Positions 1 to 11,370 of a DNA stretch of 64,000 nucleotides are shown here, piece by piece. The stretch comes from Melitaea cinxia (Eukaryota > Arthropoda > Insecta > Lepidoptera > Nymphalidae), in assembly GCF_905220565.1 (NCBI RefSeq), contig NC_059398.1:17567210-17631209 (forward strand), read 5' to 3'. Every line of letters begins with the position of its first letter. Position 1 is the stretch's first letter. Below the pieces are notes generated by a model, which saw only the letters and a list, made by a program, of their open reading frames with translations, was not told where the DNA came from and ran no database searches. Made by a program: the position numbers and the translations under genes.

Positions 1-980
1 AATTGATTAAAAAAAGTTAATTAGAACATTAGACGGATATCAATAGGAGGATATCATCACACATCACATGTTAAGAATTTCTTATAATTTAAATATTAAA
101 CTTTAATTACACCGCCATTAAGTATTTTGATGCTTCAAAGTGCTCGACCCACATAAAGCGGTATTTGAATGTGGTCCCTTATGCAGCAACTGAGTACACT
201 CGTACAAAATTGGGCCAGTTGTGCTAAATTTATTTCATTCAACTATACGCTCTCAAACGTTTCGACTAAAAACTTTCCCTTTTATGAAGCGCAAAAGCAG
301 TGTACACTAATAGAGACTATCAGATCGATACAATAGAGTGTATTTTTGATCCACACGATTTATATTGACGTTAGTTTTGGTTCCTTGTTAATAAAAATCT
401 ATTTTTTTTGTAGCGTTAACATTTTAAAAGTGTGTCTAAAATTCTACTCGAGATAAGCATTTTTTATTTTATCGCTTATTCAGCTTTATTAAGTTTAAGA
501 AGATCAAAAGCTTCTTAAAAAACCAATAATTTAGAAAAAAATTTGATTAGTACTGTCCACCAAATTAACGCAAGCAGTTTAAGAAGTATCAATTAAGTTT
601 ATCTAAAATTTATTATTTAAATTTTATCCCTTTAGCACTTTTGTCGTTTCATGCTAAATTTAATAATTTTTAGTATCCTCGTCTAGACGTAAGTAATCTT
701 TCAAATAACATGACACATCACATAATGTAAGCGGTATCACAGCGACGTCTTTATGTTTCGGAGTGGGGGGCAATCGTTATAATGAAGTCTCCGATGTATT
801 TATAAAATGTCAAGTTAGCAGATGTTTGAACCCACATTATGTGCTGACTTCGCGTCTGACGAATGTAATGGTCGACACAAACGACAATAAATATATTCTT
901 AAGTACTCGAATGAATATTCAAAGTGAGGTTTATCCTCTAAATTTTGTTCTTTCACTAGAAGTTTTCAGAAAATGTGAGA
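1..980. other. AT-rich non-coding stretch
   Basis: No open frame with a recognisable domain, no splice-flanked GC-rich segment and no repeat that I can match elsewhere in the window. Probably intronic or intergenic. Confidence 0.5.
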
Positions 981-1161
981 TAATAATAAAAATAAATAAT
1001 AAATAAAAGCGTCACACTCAATGGGCCCCCGCAGGAGTTACTCCTGTATCGGGGATCCGTAAACACACACAATGCACAAGCACAAACGCCCAGACCACGA
1101 CAAACCCGCCACAGCCAGCGCAACAGCCAGTGCTGTAATCGCTGCGCCAACGCGTCGTCAG
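981..1161 (-). mobile_element. tRNA-derived SINE, type 1 (short tail)
   Basis: Read on the minus strand, this begins with a tRNA-like head (TTGGCGCAGCG, an A-box-like motif), passes through the shared body that includes CGTGGTCTGGGCGTTTGTGC, and ends in GGGGCCC.TTGAGTGTGA followed by an A/T-rich ATTT-type tail near 985-1010. The B-box region is eroded in this copy. The same body occurs at 12502-12722, 4291-4422 and 49761-49943. It resembles the Metulj-type SINEs of butterflies, but that name is from memory. An open frame on the minus strand here is only SINE sequence. Confidence 0.75.
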
Positions 1162-3040
1162 AAAAAGATGGAATTCAAGGTAGCATTGAAAAATATTAGC
1201 CAGCGTTATTTTACGATTTGAAGATACTTAAGGGCTTTCGTCCTGTACACTAAGCTTAAGTCTAAATTAAACAACTACAACCATTTTACAATAAGCAATG
1301 AAATTTTGATGAGTTGTTGTCGTAAAGATTATTATTGTTAATTGTAGACAAAGGAGAGTTGTATAGATCAACTGTGCTTTCAAGTTAATATTTTCGGTCG
1401 CTGTGTATTACGCATTTAAAGCTGTTAGGCTCGCTAAAATAGGTCGCTATTTAACGGCAATATGAACTTTTATTTGAAATAAAAATAGCTGCAAACCTTC
1501 TCGTACATGAAGAAAGAAGCCTATGGAAATCAGGTAATATGTGTAAGTACGCAATTATCATTCTTTAAAACTTTTAATTATAGAAACATAACTAAGCTAT
1601 TTTTCGCAGGGTACACGTGAATTACAACTTTTTTTTTGTTTTATTTATCGTAGAAATTATATAAGTATTAGCCGAGCAATGTACTATAATTACAATCGAA
1701 AAAGGGAAAAAACTATTTGATTTCACACTAGCTTCATTGATTGAAGTGTTAAACCAAATTAAAAATCGATTCATTCACGTCATCTCAGATAGGTAGGTAT
1801 TGTGATTTAATGAATGATTCGCTCATACTCAAACGAGACACAACGACGTTCGTTAGTAGCTGAGATTTCAAAAGAATCACTAAGTTTCCTTTTCGTTGTC
1901 GGCTTAAGTCTTGAAACATCTTAGTCATTTTCCAACAGTCATGCAGATAGCTCGAATTACACCACGATATCTTTATCTGTTCGTTCTATTTTAAAATCTT
2001 CTGCTCTCTTTTAAGGTCTAAATTCGTTTGTCTCATTGCATCTAGTTGTTTCTTCACGCGTCACTCCACTGTCAACGTTGAGAACGTCAGTTTTTGTGTC
2101 AAGGATGAAGCGTACCTGTGTCAGCTGTACTTTCAGTCGCGGAGGTCACATTGAATTATTAAGAAGTGGAAAAATTGTAATCTAACCCATGGATTTTAGC
2201 ATTGATGAAACTTTTTTTTGATAACGGTTATTATGAAATTGGAATTCCATTTTCGTATTAATATACATAATTTAACTATTTCTGATGATTAATTTGACTC
2301 AAGGGCCTTTGAATAAAAGGTGATTTTTCGTTTGTAATAGGAGGTGTACGTACATTAACCCACTTAATAAGGCCAGATAAAATACAAAACATACTCGCAA
2401 AGAATTTTTCTTCTAAATAATATTGTTTCTTTTTGACTCTACTCCACGGTAAATCTTGCCTGACTGTACAATGTGAGACCCGTGTCAATTCGCAAGGTTA
2501 TGATGGCCAAGGACTTTTTGTACTATTTTTTTTTCAATGTTAAGGGTAGAACGAAGGTTTTGGGTCCGGAGGGTTTTTTTATCCAGAATTGAACAAAGAA
2601 TTTTCACTTGTACGAAATGAACTGAAAATATTAAGTTTATATTTTTAGCTGTAGTAAGAATTTATGTATAATTATGATTATTACATTTCTTTGCAACAAT
2701 TTGCAAATTACTTTCACAATACTATACGGAAAAGAAGTCATATGGATAAAGGTAACACAATCACACATGACTTATAAACGTCAACGACATGTAAACAAAC
2801 AGAGTTTAACTAATTCACTTAACACGCATATCAAGTGACTTATAAAATCCACTACGGTGTAGAAAACAAACGTGAAGACGCTTGCTCTTGTGGGTAATCT
2901 AGAAACAAACATCACGAAACACAAATAGTAGTAGAAACTACACAAATATTTGGCAGCGTAGTTGTAACTTGCGACAGTTAACCCAGTAATCAATTATGAC
3001 TGCACGAACTACATAACAGGAGATATGAAAGTAGTGGATT
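1162..3040. other. Non-coding stretch with a small SINE tail remnant
   Basis: Mostly AT-rich sequence with no gene seen. Around 1494-1537, CCTTCTCGTACATGAAGAAA followed by GAAGCCTATG matches the 3' tail of the type-2 SINE (compare 42450-42490). Short open frames at 2276-2488 and 2781-2993 have no recognisable features. Confidence 0.45.
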
Positions 3041-3059
3041 TAAGAACTCTACAATCCAA

Positions 3060-3232
3060 ACTAATATTCTAAAGCCGAAAAGTTTGTTTGTTTCAACGCT
3101 CTAATCTCAGGAACTACTGGTTCGCATTAAAATTTTATTTTTGTGTTGGATATTCCTATTACCAAGGAAGACTATTGGCTATGGTTTTCCTCAAATCAAC
3201 GCAGGTGAAACCGCAGGGTACAGCTAGTAAAA
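3060..3232 (+). mobile_element. Helitron-like non-autonomous fragment ending in CTAG|T
   Basis: The sequence runs from a TTTGTTTGTTT start through CTCAGGAACTACTGGTTCG to a 3' end AAACCGCAGGGTACAGCTAG followed by T. The GC-rich run before a terminal CTAG with T after it matches Helitron 3' ends. The same terminal logic is seen at 37540-37741, 51309-51491 and 27963-28220. No Rep/helicase coding is present. Other short non-autonomous elements can end similarly, so the class call is tentative. Confidence 0.5.
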
Positions 3233-3299
3233 ATATCAGAAGATCTCATTTTTTAATCGAGTTACTGTCACAACTTCTAATTCTCTAATGCGTAAAATA

Positions 3300-3440
3300 A
3301 TATTTATTTATTTATTTATTTATTTATACTTTATTTTACACCACAACTGCATTTTAAACATTAAAAATATTTAAAGACAGTTACAGTCTGTGAAGTACAA
3401 TGAACGAAATTATGGCTATTTAGCCATTTCTTCCAGACAG
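3300..3440 (-). mobile_element. 3' end of a truncated LINE with conserved hairpin
   Basis: On the minus strand this reads TGTCTGGAAGAAATGGCT, a short loop, AGCCATAA, then a 3' UTR and an AATAAA/ATTTA-type tail that ends in the (ATTT) repeats near 3300-3326. The stem occupies 3412-3427 (ATGGCT/AGCCAT). It corresponds in position and context to the hairpin in the 3' UTR of the intact LINE at 62428-62442, but with different paired bases. Confidence 0.6.
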
Positions 3441-3593
3441 CCCAAGAAAATGAAAGATAAATTTATTATTAGTTCGAGACAGGGTAGGTAGTGTAGTTAT
3501 ATCAAATTTACACGCAAATATATACATACTAATGCATATAAAAATACAAAATACAAAAAAATCAAATGAAAATAAAATAAAAATATAAAATAA

Positions 3594-3627
3594 ATAAATA
3601 CATACATACATACATACATACATACAT
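3594..3627. repeat. (ATAC)n microsatellite
   Basis: About eight tandem TACA/CATA tetranucleotides directly downstream of AAATA-rich sequence. It explains the tyrosine/valine-rich minus-strand open frame here, which is not a gene. Confidence 0.9.
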
Positions 3628-3639
3628 TAATACATAACA

Positions 3640-4290
3640 TTAAAATTATAGTTAATGTTATAAAATCTTTGTCAACTTAAAGTAAACTTATTTATTCACA
3701 TATTGGTTACGCGGTAGATCTTATAAATTTTTTCAATTTGCCCCAGAGAACACATTAATCTTTCCACCCGATAACCCTAATGAACTGTCTTTCAGCAACT
3801 TACACGAAAAGAAAATTTATAAACAGAAATGAAATGAAATAAATACATAACTATTTTTCTTTAATGGGACTATTATTAAAAACATAGTGACATAATAACA
3901 TCAGAAAAGTTTAATAGGTATAAATTATAGCGAGAAAAAAACACTACTATAGAAGTAAAAATTCAGATAAAACTGCGCGTTTACCAAGCTATATATAATT
4001 GATTTGTTGAAATACGGATATCTTCGTTCTGTCGTGTCGGTCGTGTGTCTTCATTACGTGTATTAAGTGCGAACATCGCAGTAACATTATTGCTATTCAA
4101 TACTTAATGAACACGTTTTCAACGGCCCCTCGGAATAAGGGAAAAACGAATGAAAACTAAATGAACAATATACATAGTAATTCACATATTTGAGGAATTT
4201 AAGAAATTTTTATGATTAAAATATAATTATTCTGTGTAGATTTTTTATTTTTAAATCTACTAATAACGAAACGTTAGCGTTTTTATTATA
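3640..4290. other. AT-rich non-coding stretch
   Basis: No coding or repeat signal that I could match within the window. Probably intronic or intergenic. Confidence 0.4.
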
Positions 4291-4422
4291 GACTATTTGC
4301 CGTGGTCTGGGTGTTTGTGCTTGTATTATTGTATGTGTTTTTCCGGATCCCCGGTACAGGAATAAGTGCTAGTTGGGGCCGTTGAGTTTGATGCGTTTGT
4401 TTATGTTATTTATTTATTTAAT
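4291..4422 (+). mobile_element. tRNA-derived SINE type 1, head-truncated
   Basis: Begins within the shared SINE body (TTTGCCGTGGTCTGGGTGTT), continues through the GGATCCCCGGTACAGGA segment and GGGGCCGTTGAGTTTGA, and ends in an ATTTA repeat tail. The tRNA-like head with its promoter boxes is missing, so this is a 5'-truncated copy. Confidence 0.75.
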
Positions 4423-4940
4423 AAGCTCCTCATTGCTGACCAAATACCTTCTCTATGTTTAAGGGAATAGCTCAAACTTAATTTACCAAGTTACTCCACT
4501 GCTGGTTGGTGAGTAACTTCTTTACAATTAGTAACGATACTTATTAAGTATCTATGATAACAACAGGGTTATATAGCATTTCGAACTCTCGGGTGGCAAT
4601 GAAATTCATAGTTGCAGGCGTTAAGAAATGAATGTAAAATTATGAGAACATCAAATAATTTGCTGGTTGGGTAAAGACCTCATCTATAAGAATAAGCTTT
4701 AGCTCCGCCACTGCCTTAGAGCAGATAAGAAAGATTAGAATATGTCTTCATTCAATGCCGACTACGAGTTTGATTCTTAAGCAAACTTAGCCTAGCTGTG
4801 GTGAAATATGTAATCAATTATTAGAACATACAAAATTTTGAGGAAAATTCTTAAGTACATTTTAAATCGTGGACTATAAAGCAAGAAGCAAATAATATCT
4901 ACCAACTTAAGCTTTATATTTTTAATAAAAACAACTTTAC
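4423..4940. other. Non-coding stretch
   Basis: No gene seen. The part near 4660-4715 (GGTTGGGTAAAGACCTC then AAGCTTTAGCTCCGCCACTGC) weakly resembles an eroded SINE tail in inverse orientation. Confidence 0.35.
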
Positions 4941-4942
4941 CG

Positions 4943-5060
4943 AAGCATGTTATGGATTACGCCGCGCGACGGAAGCGCGGTGGGGATCACGACAGCGCTG
5001 TCCGGTGTACCGGCGGCGTCAGGTGTGCCGGTGGTGTCAGGTAGACACCGCAACGTATTG
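4943..5060. other. GC-rich island, possible exon or repeat fragment
   Basis: A sharply GC-rich block in AT-rich surroundings, open on both strands. On +, an ATG near 4947 opens a 58-codon frame that reads across the block and ends at a TAA near 5120. An internal CAG|GTAGAC near 5037-5046 could be a splice donor. On minus, a frame reading CLPDTTGTPDAAGTPD runs to CTTCG|GTAAAG near 4937, which also looks like a splice donor. I see no convincing acceptor for either. Two imperfect 18-bp tandem units (consensus GCCGCCGGTACACCGGAC on minus) make a low-complexity or repeat origin possible. I do not recognise a product. Confidence 0.3.
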
Positions 5061-7140
5061 ACATTGCACGTGGAACAGGATTGTAACTTGGTTTACATCT
5101 TTAAAATCGTATGGTGGTTTTAACCTTAAGTGTATGATCTCTTTCGTGTCATTTCTCTCTTTCGAGTCGTCTGTGGTATTTTAGTACTATAGACATCTGT
5201 TAATCCTGTTATATGTAATCTAGTTGTCGACTAGTGGTCAAAATTTGACCACTTCGAATTCGAATAATTAATTTAAATTAAAAGTTGGAAAATTATTAAG
5301 ATTTTAATGAATTTACTATGGTTATGTTTGACATTCAGTATAGATAATAATGTTAATCTATATATAATCTATTCTCAATTTGACGTCAGACTTTAACAAA
5401 AAATAAAGGAGTAGTATATATGCATGTATGTGTTAGGTACATAGTAGTGTGTGTAATTTTTTTAATTTAATGCACATTTTAGCATTAGCATTCTGCAGTC
5501 ATTCTCTATATAAACTATAAGTGTGCGAAACTTCATACTCCTCCGTCCGCGCAATTTCCGTAAAAAGGAGTACAAAGTTTTTGCTGCACGTATTAAAATA
5601 TAGATAAAAATAAAGCGCTAAATGAGAGAAAATTCGGAAAATTTCAGAAAACGAAATAATTTTATTGAATCCTGTCGCGTTAGGCAGTTTACAAGACAGG
5701 CCAACGTCTATCGAGTTAATAATAATAATAATAAATAAGTTATTATTTCCGTTTTCCAAACGAAAAATTGTCATTTTTCAAATATAGTAATAATTAGTAG
5801 TTAGAGCTAATACCCGTGCGAGTAATTCGCTCTAAATAATTGGATATATATAATAATTAATTAATTTACAAAAACGAAAGCATCGATTTTTTTTTAGCTG
5901 TAGATGCTGGTAGAGCAAGCAATCATCTATAAAATGATATATAATTTATGTGGAGTAATTGTGAAGTTTTTATTTCTAAAAAGGAAGGCAAATATCTCAA
6001 CTTTAGCGTATATATAGCTATGATTAATATATAACTATGATTACATATCATTTTTACTCGTATCGTGATTTATGATTAAGTTAAGAACATAAAGTTGTCA
6101 GATTTCATCACACTATCATATATAGTATAGCCACGCGTTGCTGTGGCTAAAGTTTTTGTTATATTACATTATAGTAAACAATCTAAGAGGAACAATAAGA
6201 GAACATCAGTCACGGAGTCCACTATGCTTTTTCACACAGATGGTATTTGTAAAAAATATGGTGATCTCCTTATTTGACTCTCTACTACTATAACCCTTTA
6301 GTACAATGAAATTATTTACGAACAAAGACGAAAATGTTGATGTTGGTATACAAATTCACTGGATTGAGATTTGAAGGGGAAGTACGTTGAACACAATTAA
6401 TTAAAATGTTCTTACACGTGATATTAAGCAGAAATCAATAGGTACAAAATAAAAATTTATCAGATTTATTATTTCCATTTAATTTTATAACAAATATACA
6501 ATACAGTATATTACAGTATAATACAGTAAATAACATGTGACGCTTAAACTCATGAATGAGGTAGGCAAGGCAGACAGTCTTAAACTTTTAAACATTAATA
6601 TCTATTTTTTTGAATTATAAATACTTTCAATTTCAATTTAATTTAACTATTAATAAACTAAATTAGTTATCAGGCATTGGCATCAGTGATCCGATTTTAT
6701 GGTACACCTGGCCTTGAATTTTGAATGAAGCACAAATAAGTAAAAACAGGATTAATTTCACTGTATTGTCTTCATTATAATATGAATTCAATTTACACTT
6801 CAGTCTAAGTAACACGTGGCCGGCTATGCTTACACCAAAAATTTAAAAAGTGGAAATAATTGAATTATACGGTATTTCGTTCACTACAAAATAAATTTAA
6901 TTAATTTTATAGCGTCAACAACACGTGGTGCTGTTAAAATGTAGCTTATATGACACGTTCGTAGATTTACCATAGCAGCGCCATCTATTGATTACTTACT
7001 CAACCCAGTCGAAAGGTATCGACATCTGTTAGAATCATTTGGAATTAACAGATAATTGTGACTGTCAAGTAATAACAGACAAATAATTAGCAATAAATTA
7101 AAATTGCGACTATAATTTGAGATTTAAACTATCATATCTC
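5061..7140. other. AT-rich non-coding stretch
   Basis: No gene recognised. A small (AAT)n tract lies near 5720-5737. GTATAGCCACGCGTTGCTGTG at about 6125-6146 resembles the end of a CTAG-type Helitron-like repeat but is too short to place. Confidence 0.4.
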
Positions 7141-7142
7141 TC

Positions 7143-7232
7143 AAGTTGGATCGAACTGCACATGGTGTGCGAATTTTATTATAATCGGTTAAGTGGTTTA
7201 GGAGTCCATTGAGGACAAACATTGTGACACGA
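7143..7232 (-). mobile_element. Helitron-like 5'-end fragment
   Basis: ACATTGTGACACGAGA near 7220-7235 is the reverse complement of the TCTCRTGTCACAATG start seen in the family at 22589-22783 and 51309-51491. Upstream sequence (AATCGGTTAAGTGGTTTAGGAG) matches the same family's body (ATCGGTCCAGCCGTTTCGGAGG) with many changes. The 3' CTAG half is missing. Confidence 0.45.
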
Positions 7233-7699
7233 GATTTATATAATTATATTAAGATTTAAGAAAGCATTCATCTAAATAACGTCAACTAAAGCGTGTACCA
7301 TTTGTAACAAAAAAAAACGTCCATTATGGAAATTCTGCTTCAATTGTTTCCACTTAGTTCCACTCCCAAGGAGTAATTTTGACGCCATGATTTCTTAGAC
7401 AATCAAAATGAACAATTTGACCGGCGATTATGTCGAGTGTACGAGAGGCGAGCCCTGGCTAGCAGAGACTCTTACCAGCATTTAATTAATGGAATTCTCG
7501 AGAGGCCTACATGAAATTAATTGATGAAAATATCTTGCGACGGTTAATGAACACCTCACTTGTTACAGAGATTGCTTGAACTATGAGATTTGGGTTAGTT
7601 TTATGCTGATTTTAATTGAACACGTTACATTTGGGTGTCTTGGGTGTTTAAGTATTAACGCTTACTAGCTGTTTACTTTGCTTGTTTTTAGGAAGATTA

Positions 7700-7775
7700 T
7701 TTATATTTGTGTATTTGTATATATTTATGTATGTATATGTATATGGTGTATTATATGTATGTATATGTATGTTAC
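7700..7775. repeat. (TATG)n-rich microsatellite
   Basis: Imperfect TATG/TGTA tetranucleotide tract leading into a LINE 3' end. A similar TATG tract precedes the 3' UTR hairpin of the intact LINE at about 62160-62290, so this tract may belong to the same kind of element. Confidence 0.8.
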
Positions 7776-7972
7776 ATAACATTTTTGCGCCCCATCCCAC
7801 ACTCCTTATTTAGTCCTCTGCCTAAAGTTTGCCTGGAAGAGATCGCTGTATTAGCGATAAGACCATCTGTTGCAACTGATGCCAATTCCATTTTTATGTA
7901 TCATTTGTAATACTGTTAAAACCTTCTATTGATGTGCGAAAGTGTTAATAAAGAAATAAAATAAATAAAGAT
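7776..7972 (+). mobile_element. 3' end of a truncated LINE with hairpin
   Basis: Closely parallels the 3' UTR of the intact LINE: CCTAAAGTTTGCCTGGAAGA, stem-loop 7842-7858 (ATCGCT, loop GTATT, AGCGAT), AAGACCATCTGTTGCA, then AATAAAGAAATAAAATAAAT as polyadenylation-type tail. In the intact LINE the corresponding segment is CCTAAGGTTGTCTGGAAGAA with the same stem. The element is 5'-truncated with no coding part left. Confidence 0.75.
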
Positions 7973-8840
7973 CTTAAATTTTTCCCGTATTTGAAACAAC
8001 TATTTATAAAGTTACTACTAGTAGTGACTAGTGATTAAAAAATATATAATAATTTCACTAAAATCATATCACCACATAACGTGACATGTGCGTTTTCCTA
8101 GTATCAGTTAGCAAACAAGTATACACGAGACTAAAAAAAAAACCAGTACACTTTTGAATCGAGAGAATGAATCTCCTAATCCAGCCGTTAGAATAAATCA
8201 CACCAAATTAATCTCACAAAAAAAAAACTTCACGAAAAACATCCCTCATTCCTCGTTACAAGTAAAATCCATCTATCTTAAGTTTTTAATTATGAAATCA
8301 GTGATTTGCAGACAAACTTCGTCCAAGTTAAACATTTGTTTATTAAAAATATCGAAAAAAAAAAAATCGGGATTGCGGAAATGAACTGAGAAATAAAATA
8401 TGGCGTAGATTTATTGCATTTTGAAGCTCGGCTATCGGTGGTTATAAGCAGTAAATTCATTATGAACAGAGATTTAGGCTTTACGAAAATATTTATGTTA
8501 ATATTGATATATGACGCCGCGCTCGCAGATATTATTTATACCTATCTCATTGCAATCAGCGAAATGGCAATATTCACATTTCATCGAAATTTACATAAAT
8601 TACGTACAAATTGCTCTTTTGCTTCGTATCTTCTGCTAGCTTTTAATTCCCTTCAGGTGATGTTTAAAAATATTTAATTTACTCTTTCATATCACTCAAA
8701 TATCTATCGAAATTCTATTTAATCGATAGTCACAATTAAGGTACAGATTTGTTATATTAATATGAAATTAGATCGTGTACTATTAAAAACACTTCGAATA
8801 GCCCACGGATATATATTTGGGTTTGCTATAAAAACTGATT
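7973..8840. other. AT-rich non-coding stretch
   Basis: Short open frames at 8154-8384 and 8414-8677 lack recognisable domains and have lysine/phenylalanine composition expected of AT-rich non-coding DNA. Confidence 0.4.
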
Positions 8841-9039
8841 TTAATTTACGTCAAATTAGTCGAAAAAATAGTCAATGAAACACACATTATTAAGGACAGG
8901 ACAAGTCAAAAATTACTTGTCAACATCTCACTCAAATCAGACCACGCGAAAAACATCAGCTTTCGAATAAAATACGAATTATAATCAAAGTCAGTTCACG
9001 CAGTAAAAAGTGACCTCATTCTTTTTTAAAGTCGGCTAA
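8841..9039 (+). mobile_element. Diverged AACCGACTTC-family element
   Basis: Eroded match to the body of the family best preserved at 33107-33712: GTCGAAAAAATAGTCAATGA, CATCAGCTTTCGAATAAAAT, CGCAGTAAAAAGTGACCTC and the terminal TTTTTTAAAGTCGGCTAA. An old copy with no coding capacity. Confidence 0.5.
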
Positions 9040-9362
9040 ATTATAAATTCATTTATGTATAATAATATGTATTTCATGTTATGCGCAATATCGTGCACAC
9101 AAAGTTTTGCATGTGTTAAATAATGTTTTTTAAAGTATAATGAATATTGAATGGTACGCAATCGGAAGATTAAAAACAGCGATGAAATCAATTGAATATC
9201 GGTAAAATCCGATTATATTTTTAACTTTAGCTGTTGAACGAGCCATGAATGGATAAAAATTATACGCATGTATGGATGTGTGTAATCGCTTGCACTTTAA
9301 AAAGGTTGCAAAGTAAATTATAGTTAAATTTTAATTCAATTTTATACACATTTATGCTGCTT

Positions 9363-9685
9363 TGTGGCTACGGCAGTAAAGAATATAGCCACCCCTTCTC
9401 TTCGCGTGGGTGTCGTAAGAGGCGACTAAGGGATAATACAATTCCACTACCACCTTGGAACCTATAAAGACAATGGTGGTGGGATAAACATCCAATTGCT
9501 GACTTTAAAATATACAGGCCAAAGACGGGCAGCAACGTCGACAACGGGGCGACAAAGCCAGCCCTGCGGTCACCAACCCGCCTGCCCAGCGTGGTGACTA
9601 TGGGCAAAACACATGAGTTCTCACCATTTTTGGCACGATCTTGTGGAGGCCTGTGTCCAGCAGTGGACTACGATGGGTTGAAGTT
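9363..9685 (+). mobile_element. SINE/LINE-tail repeat, family C, near full length
   Basis: About 320 bp. Begins GTGGCTACGGCAGTAAAGAA, contains GTCGTAAGAGGCGACTAAGG and GCCCTGCGGTCACCAACCCG, and ends with the tail GGCCTGTGTCCAGCAGTGG followed by an eroded AGGCTGA. Copies occur at 43068-43388 (same strand) and 47062-47382 and 48095-48308 (opposite strand). The minus-strand open frame here is repeat sequence. I read the AGGCCTATGTCCAGCAGTGG motif as the 3' end because it is also the 3' end of the type-2 SINE. Confidence 0.75.
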
Positions 9686-11370
9686 AATCAGAAGTCTCTA
9701 AAGTACTTCGACTAAGACAGAGATTTGTATTTCCAACATCATTAATCATCAGAAATCTCTATCCATGTGAACGTAATCATCACGAGCGGAGATCCAACTG
9801 TGATCTCTTACTCTACTTAAAACGCTGTTCTTTTAACATTAATGTATATATATATATATATATATATAACCTTTAAATATTCTAAAAAATTCTTTACAAA
9901 AAGAAATTTGAGAATACCTTACAACACTTAACACACACAAACTTTCCAATTTGATACCAGTCAATTTCATTTACGGGGACTTTTTATCTCTACAAATTTT
10001 AATCAAAGGGATGTTTATTGAGAGGCACCGGATATCCGGCGCCTTCGAGAGCCATCTTCCCTCCTAAGTTTGTTACCAAATTATAGAGCTTTGAACAATG
10101 AAAATTTTTTTTTACTGAAATATTAATATTTACTTCTTTAAAATATGAAAGTTATCCGAGAATTTTATCCAATTTTTCGTTATAAAATTACGGTTTTTAT
10201 GTAAATACATAAAAAAAAATCTGGCGGTACTAAATCTGGCGACTGTTTATCGGAAAATACTTTCGAAACTGATTTCTCATATACATAAACATATACTAAA
10301 CAAACTCTCTCTATACACACGCGTTGCCTTGCTTACTGAAATTACATCTATATTATTTACTCAAGCTATGTAATCTTAAAAAAAAGACAGACCTAATTTT
10401 TCAGTCTCGAATTAAACTGAATATAATTTAAAAAGAAAATTAAAATATAAGAATAAGTATAAACAACATACGTAATTACTTTAATATCACGAAATTATAA
10501 AATATTATTTAATAACGCGCAAGCCCTGCGTACGCTCCCTTAATAATATCAAAATCTAATTATTAATATATCACAGAAAATTTCCCCATCGTATTCGTTA
10601 TAACGTAATTAAAAGTTTAAACGAAAAGCGAATTTCAATTTCTATCGTTATCGCGTCCACAAACTCTGAGGGACGAAAACTTCGATCGAAAAAATGTTAT
10701 ATATTTTTTCACCAAATAGCAGTCGATCACCGCGCCCCACATCCTCCGTGTTGATATTTGACAGTCGATGGGTAATTGAATTTTGACAAGCTTTTATGAT
10801 AATAGAATATATAATAACGATTTTTCAGAGACGTCAAATTAATAATTACTTCACGTAAGTGCCCGTGAAGTGATTTGTGGAACAATTAAAAAAAAATGAA
10901 ATTTCTTTAATTTTCGTTACGCAAAAAAGACTGTTTATCAATTACAATAAAACAAAAAGGCAGCTAAGAAAACGTTATTTTAAACTTTAAAAAAGTAATA
11001 TTGCTTAGCGGCGAACAGTTTGGTGTTAACTTTACAGTTTTTTTTTTCATTCGCCTAGTTTAAAACTTGGACTCTAAATGTAAACGAAAAGTTCACTTCG
11101 CATGGTAGCCTGTATTTTTTTTTAATATTTTTAATGAGTCGACTTTTAAATTTCGTTCTAGAAACTCCGTTACTTCGGTTGTAATATAATTAAATATATT
11201 TTGACTGACTAATATGTTCTACAAGTTAAACGGCATAGGTGTTAAGGAATCTTAAAGTTGTAATAAGTCATTTAATGAAACGGTTTCACTTTTAATCTTA
11301 AAATGTTTGGTATTGCTTGGTATGATAATTCGAATGTTTCGTGATACTTCATTTTTCAACTAACATCGAG
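9686..11370. other. AT-rich non-coding stretch with (TA)n
   Basis: Contains a (TA)n tract at about 9844-9868. No gene or classifiable repeat seen. An A/T-rich region with several CG-containing patches near 10720-10770 has no exon-like splice signals. Confidence 0.4.

Noticed and set aside
7408..7485. 25-codon frame after CAAAATG with mixed composition
   Set aside because: Very short, ends at a plain stop, and no splice donor precedes it.
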